From: Sipunculus nudus
Lineage: Eukaryota; Annelida; Sipuncula; Golfingiida; Sipunculidae
NCBI GenBank assembly: GCA_026874595.1
Contig: CM049316.1
Location: 58,537,676-58,601,675, forward strand
Length of the DNA: 64,000 nucleotides
Direction of reading: 5' to 3'
In this document: piece after piece, positions 49,951-61,904 of the stretch
How positions within the stretch are numbered: position 1 is the stretch's first letter
Layout of the letters: every line of letters starts with the position of its first letter
Notes under the pieces: generated by a model
Databases searched by the model: none
Told to the model about the DNA's origin: nothing
Seen by the model: the letters and a program-made list of their open reading frames with translations, nothing else
Translations under genes and position numbers: made by a program

Positions 49951-52900
49951 CTAGTTAAGTGCTGAATGCAGACGAGACCAAACTACAGGGATCTTGTCTA
50001 TCATGTGTTCCCCTGGCCAAACAAAGTACGTGTGACGTCTCATAATACCCACTAAGGTTTGCGGCATATCATCAGTAGAAACTTCCTCAAGCAAAATAAC
50101 CATAATTTTATCTACTCCCCTTTCCATCATGTGAACTCTGGCCATATGCATTTCAAATTTACACCAACCACTACGAATAAAACTCTGGGACAGCACAACA
50201 ATAGTTTTGCGACTGGTGGATATGCTGCGGAGAATACTTTCTTCAATAGGCCACCCAATTTCGAAATCCCTGTGATGAACAAAAAGGCGACACGGAGTTT
50301 CCCCTCCTTCCAGGTTAGGGATAAGATGATTATCTACCCATCGAAAGTCCCTCTCGCTGTAGGCCACAAAGGCATCGTATTGAAAAGCTCCTCTTTCCTC
50401 GAATAATTCAGCATATAGCTCACGACGGATTTTCAGACGAAGACATAAATATTTTACGTCCCATCTGTGACGATAAGCAATAATTGAGACCGTCAGACAA
50501 AGGAGGGCGCTGATAAGAATTCCAGACATTACGTATAACCATTCAATACTGAGGCATTTTCTTTCAAGAGTGGGTCAAATGTTCAACTGAAATTGTGACA
50601 ATGATAAATATCGAACTTCGAGATTACAGAATATGTCTGAAATGTTTACGAGGTTAAGTCGAAAGCGATACATCCACATCAAGAAATGTAAAGAATTACA
50701 AGAACATTCTATTGGGTTGTCCCTCAAGTCAATTAACAGCCTGGTGTTTCTTAATTTACCACTTAACTTGGATAAAACATTTACATTTAAATATGAAATC
50801 CTGTTTCCGGAAATATCTAAATGGAGCAGATTACCCAAGTCAGTTATTCCTGTAGGAGTATCAAGTAAATAGTTGTGTTTTAATATCAGAACTTCTAAAT
50901 GTGGATGGGTGGAGGCATTAAAAGCCTTCGTGGATATACTGAAGATATTGTTAGACCTCAGATCTAACTCTTTGAGGTTATGTAAATATCGAAATGGTCC
51001 TCCATACGTCCTCATGAGTCCCCCAAAATTGTTGTTTGAAAGGTTTAATGAAACAATTGCTGAAGCCAGGTTTTTGCCAAAGAGATTTCCCGAAATATTA
51101 TGGCAGTTGTTACCAGATCCATCTATGTGTAGGTCACTTCCTGGATGGCAAAGTTCTACAGTTCCCATGAATGACAGTACACTGTTATCGGCAAAATCTA
51201 TGAATGCTTGTTTTATATGGCCACGGTTGTTTAAATAAAAAGTAAATCTAGGCGGCATGTTCATGAGGTCACAAATTTGGCGAGCATGCAGTTCAGTCAG
51301 ATTTGTAGGCCAGAAGAAAACTGTTGTAGTGAGACTATAGAGCAGAACGCCTGCAAATGGCCACGCCTCAATAACGGTCAATACGTCTATAACGGTCACA
51401 TTTTCCGGTCCCGAATTTTCGACCATTATATTTCATAATCATTTTGTTGTCAATTACGGTCACTCCTCTATTCCGTATTACGGCCAGGTTTCTCGGTCCC
51501 GCAGGCCGGAAAACGCCTCAATTACGGTCAGGGGCAGTGATTCCGTGAAATGGGTTCAACCAATCGAGCGGCCACTTCTGACCTCAATATCATTACACAA
51601 TTGTCCGCTGTCCACAATTGAGTGCCTGGATAAAGGTAACCACTCGATCGTGACTGAGTAGTTTGATACGTAACCAGCCTCGTACTACCCCCACACAGCC
51701 TCATTAGTATGCACAATGGTAAGGCATGTGTTCCCACCTGCGTTTATGGTTGTGAATCAGTCGTGCGAGCCGGATCTTAAACAGGGTGTTTGTCATTAAA
51801 TTAATGAATGACAACCAGCGGGTCCCTATGATTATGTCATCAAAAAAAGTTAGGCAAATTGTGGATCTTTAATTTTCTTTAATGTCCTTGTAAACACGTA
51901 AATCAAACGAAAACAGTGCGGCACACATTGCACCATTTACTCATATATGAATAATTATAAAGGTAAAATAAACATTGTTACATGTATAAAATGTTACGTA
52001 TATTCTGTCCCAATCACTTTGACCATTATGGCGACCAAGAAAAGACATGAACTTGCTCTCAAAGAGATCTGATCAGGAAGAGTGGCGGGAGAAACAGTCG
52101 ACAGCTAGCAGAAATCTATGGTGTCGGCCGAACTCAAGTTTAAAACATACCTAAGAGGAAGCGAGAGATCATGGAACAGTATGAAGAAAACGCAAATGCA
52201 AGTAGATAAAGACAGTGTGTATCTACAGGGAATGATAAACTGAACGATGTCATGTGGCAGTGGTTCAACAAATTTGTACAAATATTATGGATAAACAATC
52301 TGTTTGTAATTTAATAACAAACTGTATTTGTATATATTGTTGGTAATTGTTATAAATAGGGTTGATGTGATTGTAAATATTTTATTTTTATTGATAACAA
52401 TAATTATACTAATACTCTGTATATACGTTTATTTTGTCGATTGTAATAAAGATTTGAACTTGGTTTCGTGTTACATTTTGACCCCCTTTTCCTGGTCAAG
52501 TCCTGTATAACGGCCACTCCTGTATTAAGGCCACATTCATCCGGTCCCGATGGTGACCGTAATACAGGCGTTCTACTGTACTCTTTCTTGAATAAAACTT
52601 GGCGGACATTTCGGTTAAGTCCGGTAGCATAAGCAGCCGTTCTGAAGAAAGTTTCATCCTTAGTTATGCAAATGTTGTTGGTAGAACCTAAAGACGAGAA
52701 CCTTTGTTTTATAGCGTGATGTTGGCGCCTGACGTCCTTACTGCTCCCACCCATGGTTTGAGAGTTTATATTGAGAACCCTGAGATGCTCCAATCCTAAT
52801 AAAAAAGAAAAGATATAAAGATGGTTCACATCAAGGTAGAGTTCCTCTAAATTTGGCGTGTATAAACTAAAAAAAACTCTCTATATAACCGATGTTATTT

Positions 52901-53471
52901 GTACTGAGGTAAAGGGTTTTCAGAGATGTACTCCTGATAGATTCCAAAAATTCTTTTGAGATATCATTTTGAGAAAACACATTGCTTGATGTTATACCCA
53001 CTAGTGATAACACTTTCAGTTTTTTCTTCGAGAGAACGCAACAAACATATAAGAAGACGATATTTGTCCCTGCCAAGCTGAAAATTGTTTGACATGTCCA
53101 GTCCTTCTAAGTCTACAAGTGGTGCCATGACATCACATTTATTCATTCGTTCCAAATCAACTCCTATACGATTAGAACTTAGTTCTAAAATCTGTAAACG
53201 AGAAAGACCTTCGAACGATCCGGTATCCAATATCTCTAGTTCTGCCTCCTACATATTTAATTTAATCCAATTTGACAAATGAATTTTTCTTAATTCTGGA
53301 TATTTTATTTCCAGACAGTATCTCTGTCAGTCCCTTGTTACTACAATCCACGCGGAGGAAGCCGCCAATACGTATAAAGGTACATGGAGAGCAGTTGATA
53401 GACTGTGATTCAGTAAACACAAAAAAATGTGCCAAATGTATGACATGTATGAGTGTTGACATATGCTGCAT
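49951..53471 (-). pseudogene. Toll-like receptor pseudogene, copy 3, split by a Tigger element
   Basis: Third intronless TLR with the same domain order as the copy at 38766-41097. The C-terminal 192 codons (membrane span MSGILISALLCLTV plus TIR domain, 49951-50529) are open. Upstream, an in-frame TGA at 50575-50577 replaces a Leu codon. The LRR block 50575-51335 is open. A DNA transposon of about 1.24 kb (51340-52578) interrupts the coding sequence. Beyond it the N-terminal half (52580-53471) has several frameshifts and a loss of about 12 codons in the N-cap region, where the residues before LSGNKIS are missing. Despite this, the TIR domain differs from copy 2 at only a few positions (FVHHRD, TIVVLSQ, IMVILL). 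It is surely non-functional as a full receptor. A short membrane-TIR product is possible but not supported by a visible promoter. Confidence 0.9.
51340..52578. mobile_element. Tigger/pogo-type DNA transposon inside TLR copy 3
   Basis: TA duplications at 51338-51339 and 52579-52580. TIRs GAGCAGAACGCCTG (left) and CAGTAGAACGCCTG (right, inverted). Subterminal repeats of TTACGGTCAC and CCGGTCCC type at both ends. A remnant of the CENP-B-like DNA-binding domain starts at 52028 (MATKKRHELALKEI, later frames readable as LAEIYGV-like and KREIMEQYEENA-like text), and a second HTH trace near 52228 reads NDKLNDVMWQWFNK. The catalytic DDE domain is absent, so it is an internally deleted, non-autonomous copy. 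TLR copies 1 and 2 give the empty site. Confidence 0.88.
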
Positions 53472-53779
53472 CTTCGGGTTTTTTTTCTAGTCTCTAATAG
53501 AACAAGTTGTCTTGTGCAAAAGCTTTTCTTTTTGGCAAAACGTTCTCTTCCGTTTGAACATTAAATGATATTAAGTTTTACACACTCTCTTCTCTCCAGC
53601 ATGAGGATGTTTTCTACCTTCATGAAAAAAAAAGAAAGTAAAGTTTTCAGCCCTTTTCATTTCAAACCTAAGGTTCTACGATGAGTTCAACGTGACAATT
53701 ATAGTGTAATATTTTATAACACAGCTTGTACATATGACATAATTTTAATCAATATGACTTAAAAAAAATTATTTTGGTA

Positions 53780-55425
53780 TTTTGTATAGCAGCATAAGAG
53801 AAAATATTGTTAAAAATTCACAAGGATCGGATGTTTTCACTGGAACATTTAAAAGTGTTAAAGTTAAAAGTGTTATATTTAACCAATCAAATTGCAGGTA
53901 TCACCAGCACAATTGTATGTTCATCGAGGTGCCGGTCGATTTGCACTGCGGTCGACAGTGCTTGGTAGCACAGACTTTTTTCTCCCCCCCCCCCCCCCCG
54001 GTTGGAATACACACGATGCAATCATCACCTTTCGAGACAATCTCTAAACTAATTTGCCTGATGTGGCCTGATGTCAGTTATCCCCCACTGTTTGTATATT
54101 TCCTCTCTAGCAATGCCGCATGAGTTTGTTTACACGCTTAGACAATCAGATATCTTTTACAAGATCTGCACGGCGCAGACATTTTTGTTACACGCTGAGC
54201 CAATCAGATTTACCTTTCCAAGAGCAAACTGACTTGGTGTTGGCAGCTTGCCAAACCTGAAGAATCCTTCCATTTCTCACAGCGTTTGAGTGGAAGGTCC
54301 CCAGGAGGTCTAGCGCTGTGTTCAGAGCGTAGTTATTAGCGTGCCCCAGAAATAAATTGCAGTTGGTTTCGACTTCTGTTTTTTATGTATATGAATGTGT
54401 GTTTGTCCCCGCGCGCGCTCATTGAATGGCTGATGCCCCGTATCATGTATCTTGATACGACATATGATGCGGCTGAACTTTCGTACCTTCAGTAAAATCA
54501 CTGTCACCGTCCCAAAAGCTTTGGTGGCGGCTAAATTCTCATTGACCAGACCAACCAATCATCTCCAGTTCTAAATGGCGTCCATGAGCAAATGAGGTTG
54601 ATTTTCAATCCCCAACAGGAAAACAAACCGTGACTTTGAACTATGCGTGCCACAATATCTCGAGGACTTTCATCATTTGTGTTCATACATATGTTTGCTT
54701 GTTTCAGATCTAGATGCATTTAAACATTGTTTCAATTTAACCAAATCTCTGAAATGGTCTAAATATATTTTCTCAGAAATTCACCGATATATTTTAGCAT
54801 GTAACGAATTCGTACTACACGTTCTGATTTTGTGCCTGTCTCGAGGTCTATTACATTTTATTTTAATATTATGCTGGATTTCTTTGATTTACAGTTTACC
54901 GTCAGAGAGACGCCAACAGCTGTGGCAGTTGGGCGTCTTGGCCCATGGGTCAACGGTTTTCATGGTTGGAATACAGTTCTTTCCCGTTTTACGATTTGGT
55001 AGCGACCTCAAAATGTAATTTCACGAAATGTGACAACAGCACTAATCGGGTGTCTTCACAAATTCCTATACCAACCGTGATTTCCCAAAACATAACGGCT
55101 GACCAAAACCCGAATCCCACTTTCTGTATAGTATATCTTTATGTTTAACGGTTTGGATTTTCCTGTTAACGGTGCTTATTTGTCACGTTTTGTAAATTAA
55201 CAAAATCTGTTTTTGACCTATTCAAGAATTTACACTAATTTTTCAAGATTTGTATATATTAACGTTTTAACGGTCCTGTAAAAATGTAGTAGTGACACAT
55301 GTAGTATAACAAAATAGTGATTCAACCTGTGTATAGAGTGTGTTGTATAAATATTCTGGCAAACTGATAAATCACGATCCGTCTTATAAACTCGTTGTTT
55401 GTTATAAAAGCATATGTACAGCAAT
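53780..55425. other. No feature recognised
   Basis: Between the eroded upstream flank of TLR copy 3 and the next block matching unit B. Poly-C at 53986-53999. Open frames of 60-120 codons show no family features. It could be diverged unit C sequence. Confidence 0.35.
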
Positions 55426-55958
55426 TAAACGATATTAAGATCATACAAAAACATACATACTACACCAGGGCCTGTGTTGTGTTTGAAATAAAGCTTGCTA
55501 GCTTCTTTCTTCCCTTTACCAATACAGTCACCGGCAAGAGGACCTTATTTTAACTCCGACTCAACTAGAACTTCGCACAAAGCTTCGTTGCATCCTCTTT
55601 CTAGAAGGTTACCTGCAAAGAGAAGTTGAATTACTGTAGTTGGCTTTAATCATACATAGAACATGACTCATAAATTCCCTTTTTTCAAAAGGTTTGCTAA
55701 CATATAAAGGTCACCTGGTAGGACTATTATAAGTCTTCTTAATGTTACAGCATGCTTTTAATTTTGTCAGATTTACATTATAAATATATAACAGAGGGCG
55801 AGAGGAACTTTGAAGGATCTGAGCAACTTCTCCGACTATTATGATACATAAAGCGACACTCGTGCCTTTTGTCAAAAAGGTTAGGAATAACTGGCCTTAC
55901 AAATTTAGTGATACTTCCTATCCTATTCTCGTATTTTACTTTTCCTACATAGAATATA

Positions 55959-56014
<56 letters not shown>
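55959..56014. repeat. (TA)n microsatellite
   Basis: Pure TA run. Other long runs lie at 766-822, 5952-5990, 23062-23129, 25817-25858, 26443-26534, 29240-29293, 29435-29480 and 46998-47089. Confidence 0.9.
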
Positions 56015-56015
<1 letters not shown>

Positions 56016-56018
<3 letters not shown>

Positions 56019-56160
56019 CATGGGGTGATTACTTGTTATATTTAATCGATTAAAAGTTAACAATTACCATTACTTTTACGATTGCCAATATAAGTTCATG
56101 TTATCGATTACGACTTCAAAAAGTAACCATTATTACAGCCACGATTACAAACCTTAATAT
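56016..56160. repeat. ATTACTT/AATCGATTA-rich repeat, hAT-like
   Basis: CAGACATGGGGTGATTACTT, then AATCGATTAAAAGT, ATTACCATTACTTTTACGAT and TTATCGATTACGACTT. Such AATCGATTA arrays next to CAG ends occur in hAT-derived repeats; weak assignment from memory. Confidence 0.35.
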
Positions 56161-56164
56161 AGTT

Positions 56165-57580
56165 GAAGGTTATGCAAGAATCGTATACTCTAACCTCTAA
56201 CCTATTCAAATGCATAAAAAAGAAACCTACAGAGTATACAGATGCAATAGTTTGTCTAATCAAGATAGGAGGTAGATAAATAGTCTGAAGAATAACAAGA
56301 AATGATTTGTATAATTTCAAATGCTTATTGCACTTTATAAACTAAGTCTTGATTTTATGGTTTCACAGGGAGGGTCAAAGAAATTTTAACTGGGGGCTGG
56401 TCCTGGCTAAATGTTAGCATATGCGGGACAGGGCTGGCTACATGATTAAAATGGTGTGAAATGGTAAAACAGTGATCACCTTTACCAGAATATGATGCTC
56501 ATGTCTGTTCATGTTCCTTTGATTATTCTATTTTCTAGAGAGAATTTACTATATATAAAAGTTTTGAGCTCATAAAATCTTAATTCTCTATTTTGTTTTG
56601 ACAGATTCCTGTTTGCAGGCCCCACTGGACATGATGTTGTACTAATGTACCTGGCCATAATGTAGTATGTTTACACTATTCAGTACTGTAGCTATACTTT
56701 TGGCCAGTCTCACATATTATATCACATGGTAGAGCACTGGTATGAATACCTGTGACCTAATATAAGCCACTTCAGGGGCTGCGTCTGGCTTTGTCACCAG
56801 CTGGATATAGCTTTACATAACCCACAAACCATGAGGTGTTCTCCCCATGGATCTGCCAAAGACCAATGGCTGGCTTAGAGCACTGCATGGGCATACACTG
56901 CATGCAACAATGAAGCCATGCTCTTTTGATTTCTATCTCTGTGTACACCTACGCGTCTGTTTATTTTCCCCATTAAAATGTTATTCTGGCCGTTTAAGGT
57001 ATGATATTGTAACGTGCAACCGAGTTCACAAACAGAAGAAAAGCACTGCTGGTTTTCTACTAGGTCTTTACTCGTCAAAAGTCAAAGATACACTACCGGG
57101 TGAAGACCCCACCCCTACATAACAAGATATATCACATACATCTATCATGTCAGCAACAGGCCTGTTATCCTCTGGGTGACCCAAGCGAGCCTGGGGCATC
57201 AGTACACAAAAGCTGGTCACTGTCAACTCACAGCAGGGGTTCCCAGCTGCCTGCTATAATAAATTAAGACCACTCAATTATCTACTAGTTTACTGTCTCC
57301 TCACTGCTATAAGATATAAAATCATTACTATATGTTGTTTTATGCATTTAAGCCATGTAAGCTGTACTGAACATATATTAGTTTATGCGGTCACGATGTT
57401 GTACAAAGGTGTCTGCTTATGGTTATGTGTGCACAATTATCATGACTAAGTTTAAAGTCTTTGCTCATATATTATTGAGATGATTTGCTCAGGAGCTAAC
57501 TAGCTGAAAATTACCTGGCTTACTATAACCGCTCTTTTTCGCAGTATCGATTACACAAGTAAGAATACCTAAGAGCATGA
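56165..57580. other. No feature recognised
   Basis: No gene or named repeat. A 91-codon frame at 56847-57122 has no recognisable motif. Confidence 0.4.
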
Positions 57581-57582
57581 TA

Positions 57583-57761
57583 TGTTAAGGTATGTGATGA
57601 ATCTGGATAACAACCGTCGGTTTCGCCTCGTCGGCTCGTCAGGTGACTGAAACTCAGCCAGTTGCGATATTGGTTTTTATAATTTCTTTTTAGCACGGTT
57701 GGGTGCCCTTTGACCATGGCGGCAGGTGGAAACAATTTCCGAACGTTTGTTCAAAAGGTTC
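57583..57761. repeat. Left arm of a 179-bp inverted repeat
   Basis: Starts TGTTAAGGTATGTGATGAAT and ends GTTCAAAAGGTTC. Inverted partner at 58392-58570, equal length and about 90% identical by eye. The 630-bp spacer holds the RT fragment. Confidence 0.85.
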
Positions 57762-58427
57762 TTTTGTTTTGAGTTTATGATTGCTAGTTTCACTGCCAAG
57801 CACAGATTGCACTGACGCGAAGAGGCCATAAATGTGTTCGACTGCTGTATTATAGACCAGGTGATAGTGAAGCTTTGTTGCTTGAATTGGTCCTGTGCGT
57901 GAATAATTTCTTGTGGTTGTAATACCTTTGTTTGAAGGATTGCACTGTACGAGTGTTAGACCAAATGACATTTCTGGTTCGGTTTTTGCGGCGTTTTCCG
58001 CCAGCTTCCTGTGGGGCGATATAACTAAGTTTTTGCTTCTATCCGCTATTGTTGAGTGCTTGTTCGTATTCATTTGATGCTTTTCTGAAGGTGTTTTCAT
58101 GTTGACAGCCGCAGGGATGTTTCGAATAATAGCTGGGGGGTGGTCTGTTTTGGTATTTATAAACATTGGTTGATCGTTTGGCTTCCTGTGCGGGCTGAAA
58201 TTTCCAGATTGGAGGTCCAGTGAGACATTTAGGTAGTTGACTGATGTCAGGTTTGTTTCCACTTTGATTTTCAGGTCCATGGTGGTGAAGATTTCAGTGA
58301 TTTTTTTCCTGATAATGTCTGCTTCGGGTCCTGATACTGATTTCAGGGTTGCTAGTCCGTCGTCTCTGTACAAAACGACGTTCATATCGGGGAACCTTTT
58401 GAACAAACGTTCGGAAATTGTTTCCAC
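57690..58427 (-). mobile_element. Reverse transcriptase fragment, YRDD type (possibly Penelope-like)
   Basis: Open for 245 codons. Near the start it has the RT catalytic box LYRDDGLATL, then GPEADIIRKKITEIF, LKIKVETNLTSVNYLNVSLD (a YLDVSLDL-like block), FSPHRKPNDQP and HPPAIIRNIPA. This order belongs to a eukaryotic RT family I know from invertebrate genomes. I place it tentatively with Penelope-like elements because the ends form inverted terminal arms. Only the second half of the palm is present; the N-terminal fingers and any endonuclease are missing, and the last part looks out of family frame. It is a dead fragment. Confidence 0.65.
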
Positions 58428-58567
58428 CTGCCGCCATGGTCAAAGGGCACCCAACCATGCTAAAAAGAAATTATAAAAACCAATATTGCAACTAGTTGAA
58501 TTTCAGTCACCTGACGAGCCGACGAGAAGAAACCGACGGTCGTGATCCAGATTCCTCACATACCTTA

Positions 58568-58570
<3 letters not shown>
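58392..58570. repeat. Right arm of a 179-bp inverted repeat
   Basis: Inverse of 57583-57761, running into the start of the RT frame. Its outer end is the exact start of a (CA)n(TA)n microsatellite (58569-58640). Confidence 0.85.
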
Positions 58571-58640
<70 letters not shown>

Positions 58641-58642
<2 letters not shown>

Positions 58643-60930
58643 CTGATATAACCTGAATTCCACGATTAGCTTCTGAAATCATCTGACAAAGCAGGTTGGA
58701 CGAAAGACGGCCGAGGCCCATGCATGGTATACTCCGTTTTATTAACAGGAAGAAATTAGTTCAATATATACACTAACGTACACAACATATACCCGATAAG
58801 CATTATTATAAGAATGCTGACATACCTTGTTCGACGCGTTGCTGGGATTCAGTCCTTCCTCCCAAAGCTTCCGCATTGTTTTTAATTGTACCCAAATAGA
58901 AAGCATCCGTGAGAGAAACCGGGAGAGTCATAGTTCTGAAAATAAGACGAAGCCATCACTAAACTAATGTGTATTTAAGTCCCCCTTCCCCGGGCCATGA
59001 GATTAAAAAGGCAGTTTTTTTCTTTTTGTTGACTGTTTTAGTAGTTGTTGTGATTTGACACTTTTTATTGCTCAGAAACATAGTAAAGTACGTTATTGAG
59101 AATGTAAACTAGAATTTGGCTAGATTGTGGGCAGATATATTGCATATTTATTTCTAATTCTTGAGATTTCAAATAACTAGAGCAAACCCCTTAGAATTTT
59201 ACTGTATAACTAAATAGAACAAAATGAAAATTTACCACCATATTTATTTTAATGTAAATATGAAGAGTTAAAAAAAAGTAAAATCTGAAATATGTAGTTG
59301 TGCAACATTTATTAAATGAAACTAAAATCGCGCGCCGCTTATATTAAAACACACCCAGCGAACGTTTCGCAACTCATATATGCATTCCCCTGCACGTGCG
59401 CGTTCGCTTACATATATATGTGGAAACGTAACCTTAGGATGGCACTAGGATACCGAATGTTTTACTTACCATACTACATCGTTTGTTCTGCCTCCTTGAA
59501 TCCTGAAAATAATGTTGGGCTTTACACTAGATTAATGCTATGTTAAACAGTATTTATTGGGTAAGACCGCAAGTATGTGCCAGCAATTTTCGCGTTAACA
59601 CTCAAAGGGTAAACGTACGTTTCCTACGATTTATCAATAAATAGTTAAACACATTCATAAGCAAATACAGGTGGCCGTAAACGGATATGGTTCCTTCCTT
59701 TTTCGTGAGGGTAATGCATTACAGGGTACGCCTTGTACATAAGCTTCCTTGAATTTAAACGAAATATATAATGTCAGAAGTGGGAGGACCTAATAAAATT
59801 GTGTGTGTGTGTGTGTAAGGGAAGTGATTAAAATTAGTATTTGCGCATTTTCTTCTAAAAAATGACGGTATATTCCCGATGTTAAAAAAATTCATCAATA
59901 AATTCTCAGCCTGTAGTTTGCTTTATATTGCTTGGTTAAAATTTTGCGATTTCCTGTTTTTCACTGTTTCGCTAGGGTTCGATTTTCGCAATCTCTCCGA
60001 TCAGTTAAGTACACAAAGTATATTCTGTGTTATTTAATATGTTGAAAAAAAAAATCTTTTACGTTTAAGAATGGACCAGGGAACATCGAACGAATGAAAG
60101 TTCTTGTTCTTTAATAATGATAATAATAATCTTGTTTATAATGTAAAACATCTCATATTATTCATAATAACAATCTTTGTGAGATTACGTTGGTCGCCCG
60201 CAGACTGTGAAATCCAATACACCGGGAAATGGTCCCTCAGCTGATAAGTTCCCAGACAACCTCGGACCTTCTCTGGACCGACAAACTGTGAGACTACACC
60301 ATCTATAGCGCGCTGACATAGGAGATCGTGCCTTTACTTTCAAGCATATATAGTGATGCTTCGTCAGACATCATGACCACTTTTGGCGCTCATTCAATGC
60401 ATGAATACTAAAATGGACAGGCATCCTGGACAGACTTAAGTATGGGAAAAATCAAGAATGCAGGTGCGTTGCCTTTAAAGTCTATACTGTCAACAATTAT
60501 GTTACAGGAATCCGACTAGACTAAGACCGGCAAGAACCAATTCTCACGGAATTACGACTGTACAGAAACCAACACCGAATAAAACACCTGGGTTCCCTAA
60601 ACCTAAGTCCCAACGCTAACATCGAAACATGACAGTGCATATTAATATACAATAAATAATAGAAACAATCAACTGGTTTTACTATTCCTACTTGAATGTG
60701 TAATGCCATAATAATAAAATAAACAAGTCACAGTTCTCTGGGGATATATATATATATATGTTAATAGTTCAGATTGATTGCATTTACATGATAACGTTAA
60801 TCTATTATCAGGCTGGTATTTTCAAGTTTAAATTATCCATGAGTGTAGGGTGATTTTATTACAGCCCCTTCTTCCACCAATGCTGTATTATGATTAGATA
60901 ACTTTCTGGTGAAGATGGAAACTGGGGAAT
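58641..60930. other. Unassigned sequence with minor repeats
   Basis: A dispersed TTTCGCAAT-type repeat at 59935-59998 (compare 8075-8185), (GT)n near 59800, and (TA)n near 60745. No gene recognised. Confidence 0.4.
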
Positions 60931-61105
60931 CAGGGACGAATCCAGAATTTAGGAAAAGGAGGGGTCCAATCCAGGAGGACAAATGACAACACCTAAAAAA
61001 ACGGTCCCTAGGTCTGGAGAAGGGGGTTCAGGCGGCAGAAATTTGTATAAACCACTTAAAAATGTTGCGGTGGCTGAAAAAAGGAGAGGGGGTCCAATTT
61101 CTAGC
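60931..61105 (+). mobile_element. hAT-like non-autonomous fragment, copy 2
   Basis: Begins CAGGGACGAATCCAG and AATTTAGGAAAAGG, with interior GCGGTGGCTGAAAAAAGGAG matching the inverse of 16426-16558. The right TIR is not found. Confidence 0.6.
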
Positions 61106-61151
61106 AATTTGTCAACTCTTTTCATTTACTTATTTTTTTAAGTATTTTTTG

Positions 61152-61495
61152 CTGTTGGAGGTATCCGCTTCCGTTATTTAACTAGCTTAACTAAGTACAT
61201 GTTCATCTTTAGAATTCCATTCCAGTTTCGAACTGCGTGACAGTGCGGTATCACACGTTTCCTCTCATTTTATATCCTGGTGGTGGCCAGGCCCGGTGAC
61301 TACTGCACCAGCGGGTCCTGGGTGTATTAGCGTCCCAACTGCTCCGAGAAAATAACCCCGAGGAACCCCCGAAAGGGGCACTCATTTCGTGAGAGTACAC
61401 CTTTGGTGGGCCGACCTTGAAAACATCACCACCTGACTTAAGATTCGAGATCTCCCGGCTCTGAGTCCTGTGATCTACCCCTGAGCTACAGAGGC
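61152..61495 (-). mobile_element. tRNA-derived SINE, family A, copy 3
   Basis: Minus strand: CTGTAGCTCAGGGGTAGATC (a clear tRNA-like A box), then ATCTCGAATCTTAAGTC in B-box position, body GGGACGCTAATACACCC, tail toward AACGGAAGCGGATACC. Same family as 23711-24122 and 24998-25303, with the best-kept tRNA head. Confidence 0.7.
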
Positions 61496-61904
61496 AGCTC
61501 AGCAATTTGTAAACTCAGCACCTCTGTATATCAACAATGCAGGGCAATGGTCTCTACCGCCGTCAGTTCAGACATTTTTGGATATATCGTGAGACACTGA
61601 GTTACTTAGAAATATCTAATGGGTTTAACTGTTTGTAACAAAAGGCTTCAGGTTTTGTATTTGGTTATCAAGTTGTAATAACAATAATATAATCTAAATC
61701 CTACAGACAGGCTTTTGTGACTGTGTTCTGTCTTGGTGACGGAGTTTAGGTGTATGAGTTAGCATTTCCCCACCCACATGTTATATTTTATAGATTTACA
61801 GATAAGCTAAAAATTATATATTACTGTTCGAACAGCCAAATAAATAAATATAAGAAGAACTGCACAAGGCATTGTCTGGCGGTGATTTTAGAAATTCACA
61901 TAAT

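Larger units (their letters stand above)
49150..55790. repeat. Segmental duplication unit C (third TLR)
   Basis: The TLR at 49951-53471 with both flanks. Left flank: the block around 49670-49700 (TTGACAGAAGTCAACCTGGG) matches 38360-38390 and 2960-2985. Right flank: 53475-53780 matches upstream sequence of the other TLRs, and 55430-55640 matches 44170-44390 (shared CATATGTRCAGC, CTTCTTYCTTCC, CTAGAACYTC and TACTGTMGTTGGCTTT). Shorter and more eroded than units A and B; edges are approximate. Confidence 0.7.

Noticed and set aside
61450-61495. Possible tRNA gene on the minus strand
   Set aside because: Good A box but the acceptor and T stems are absent; the body continues as SINE family A.
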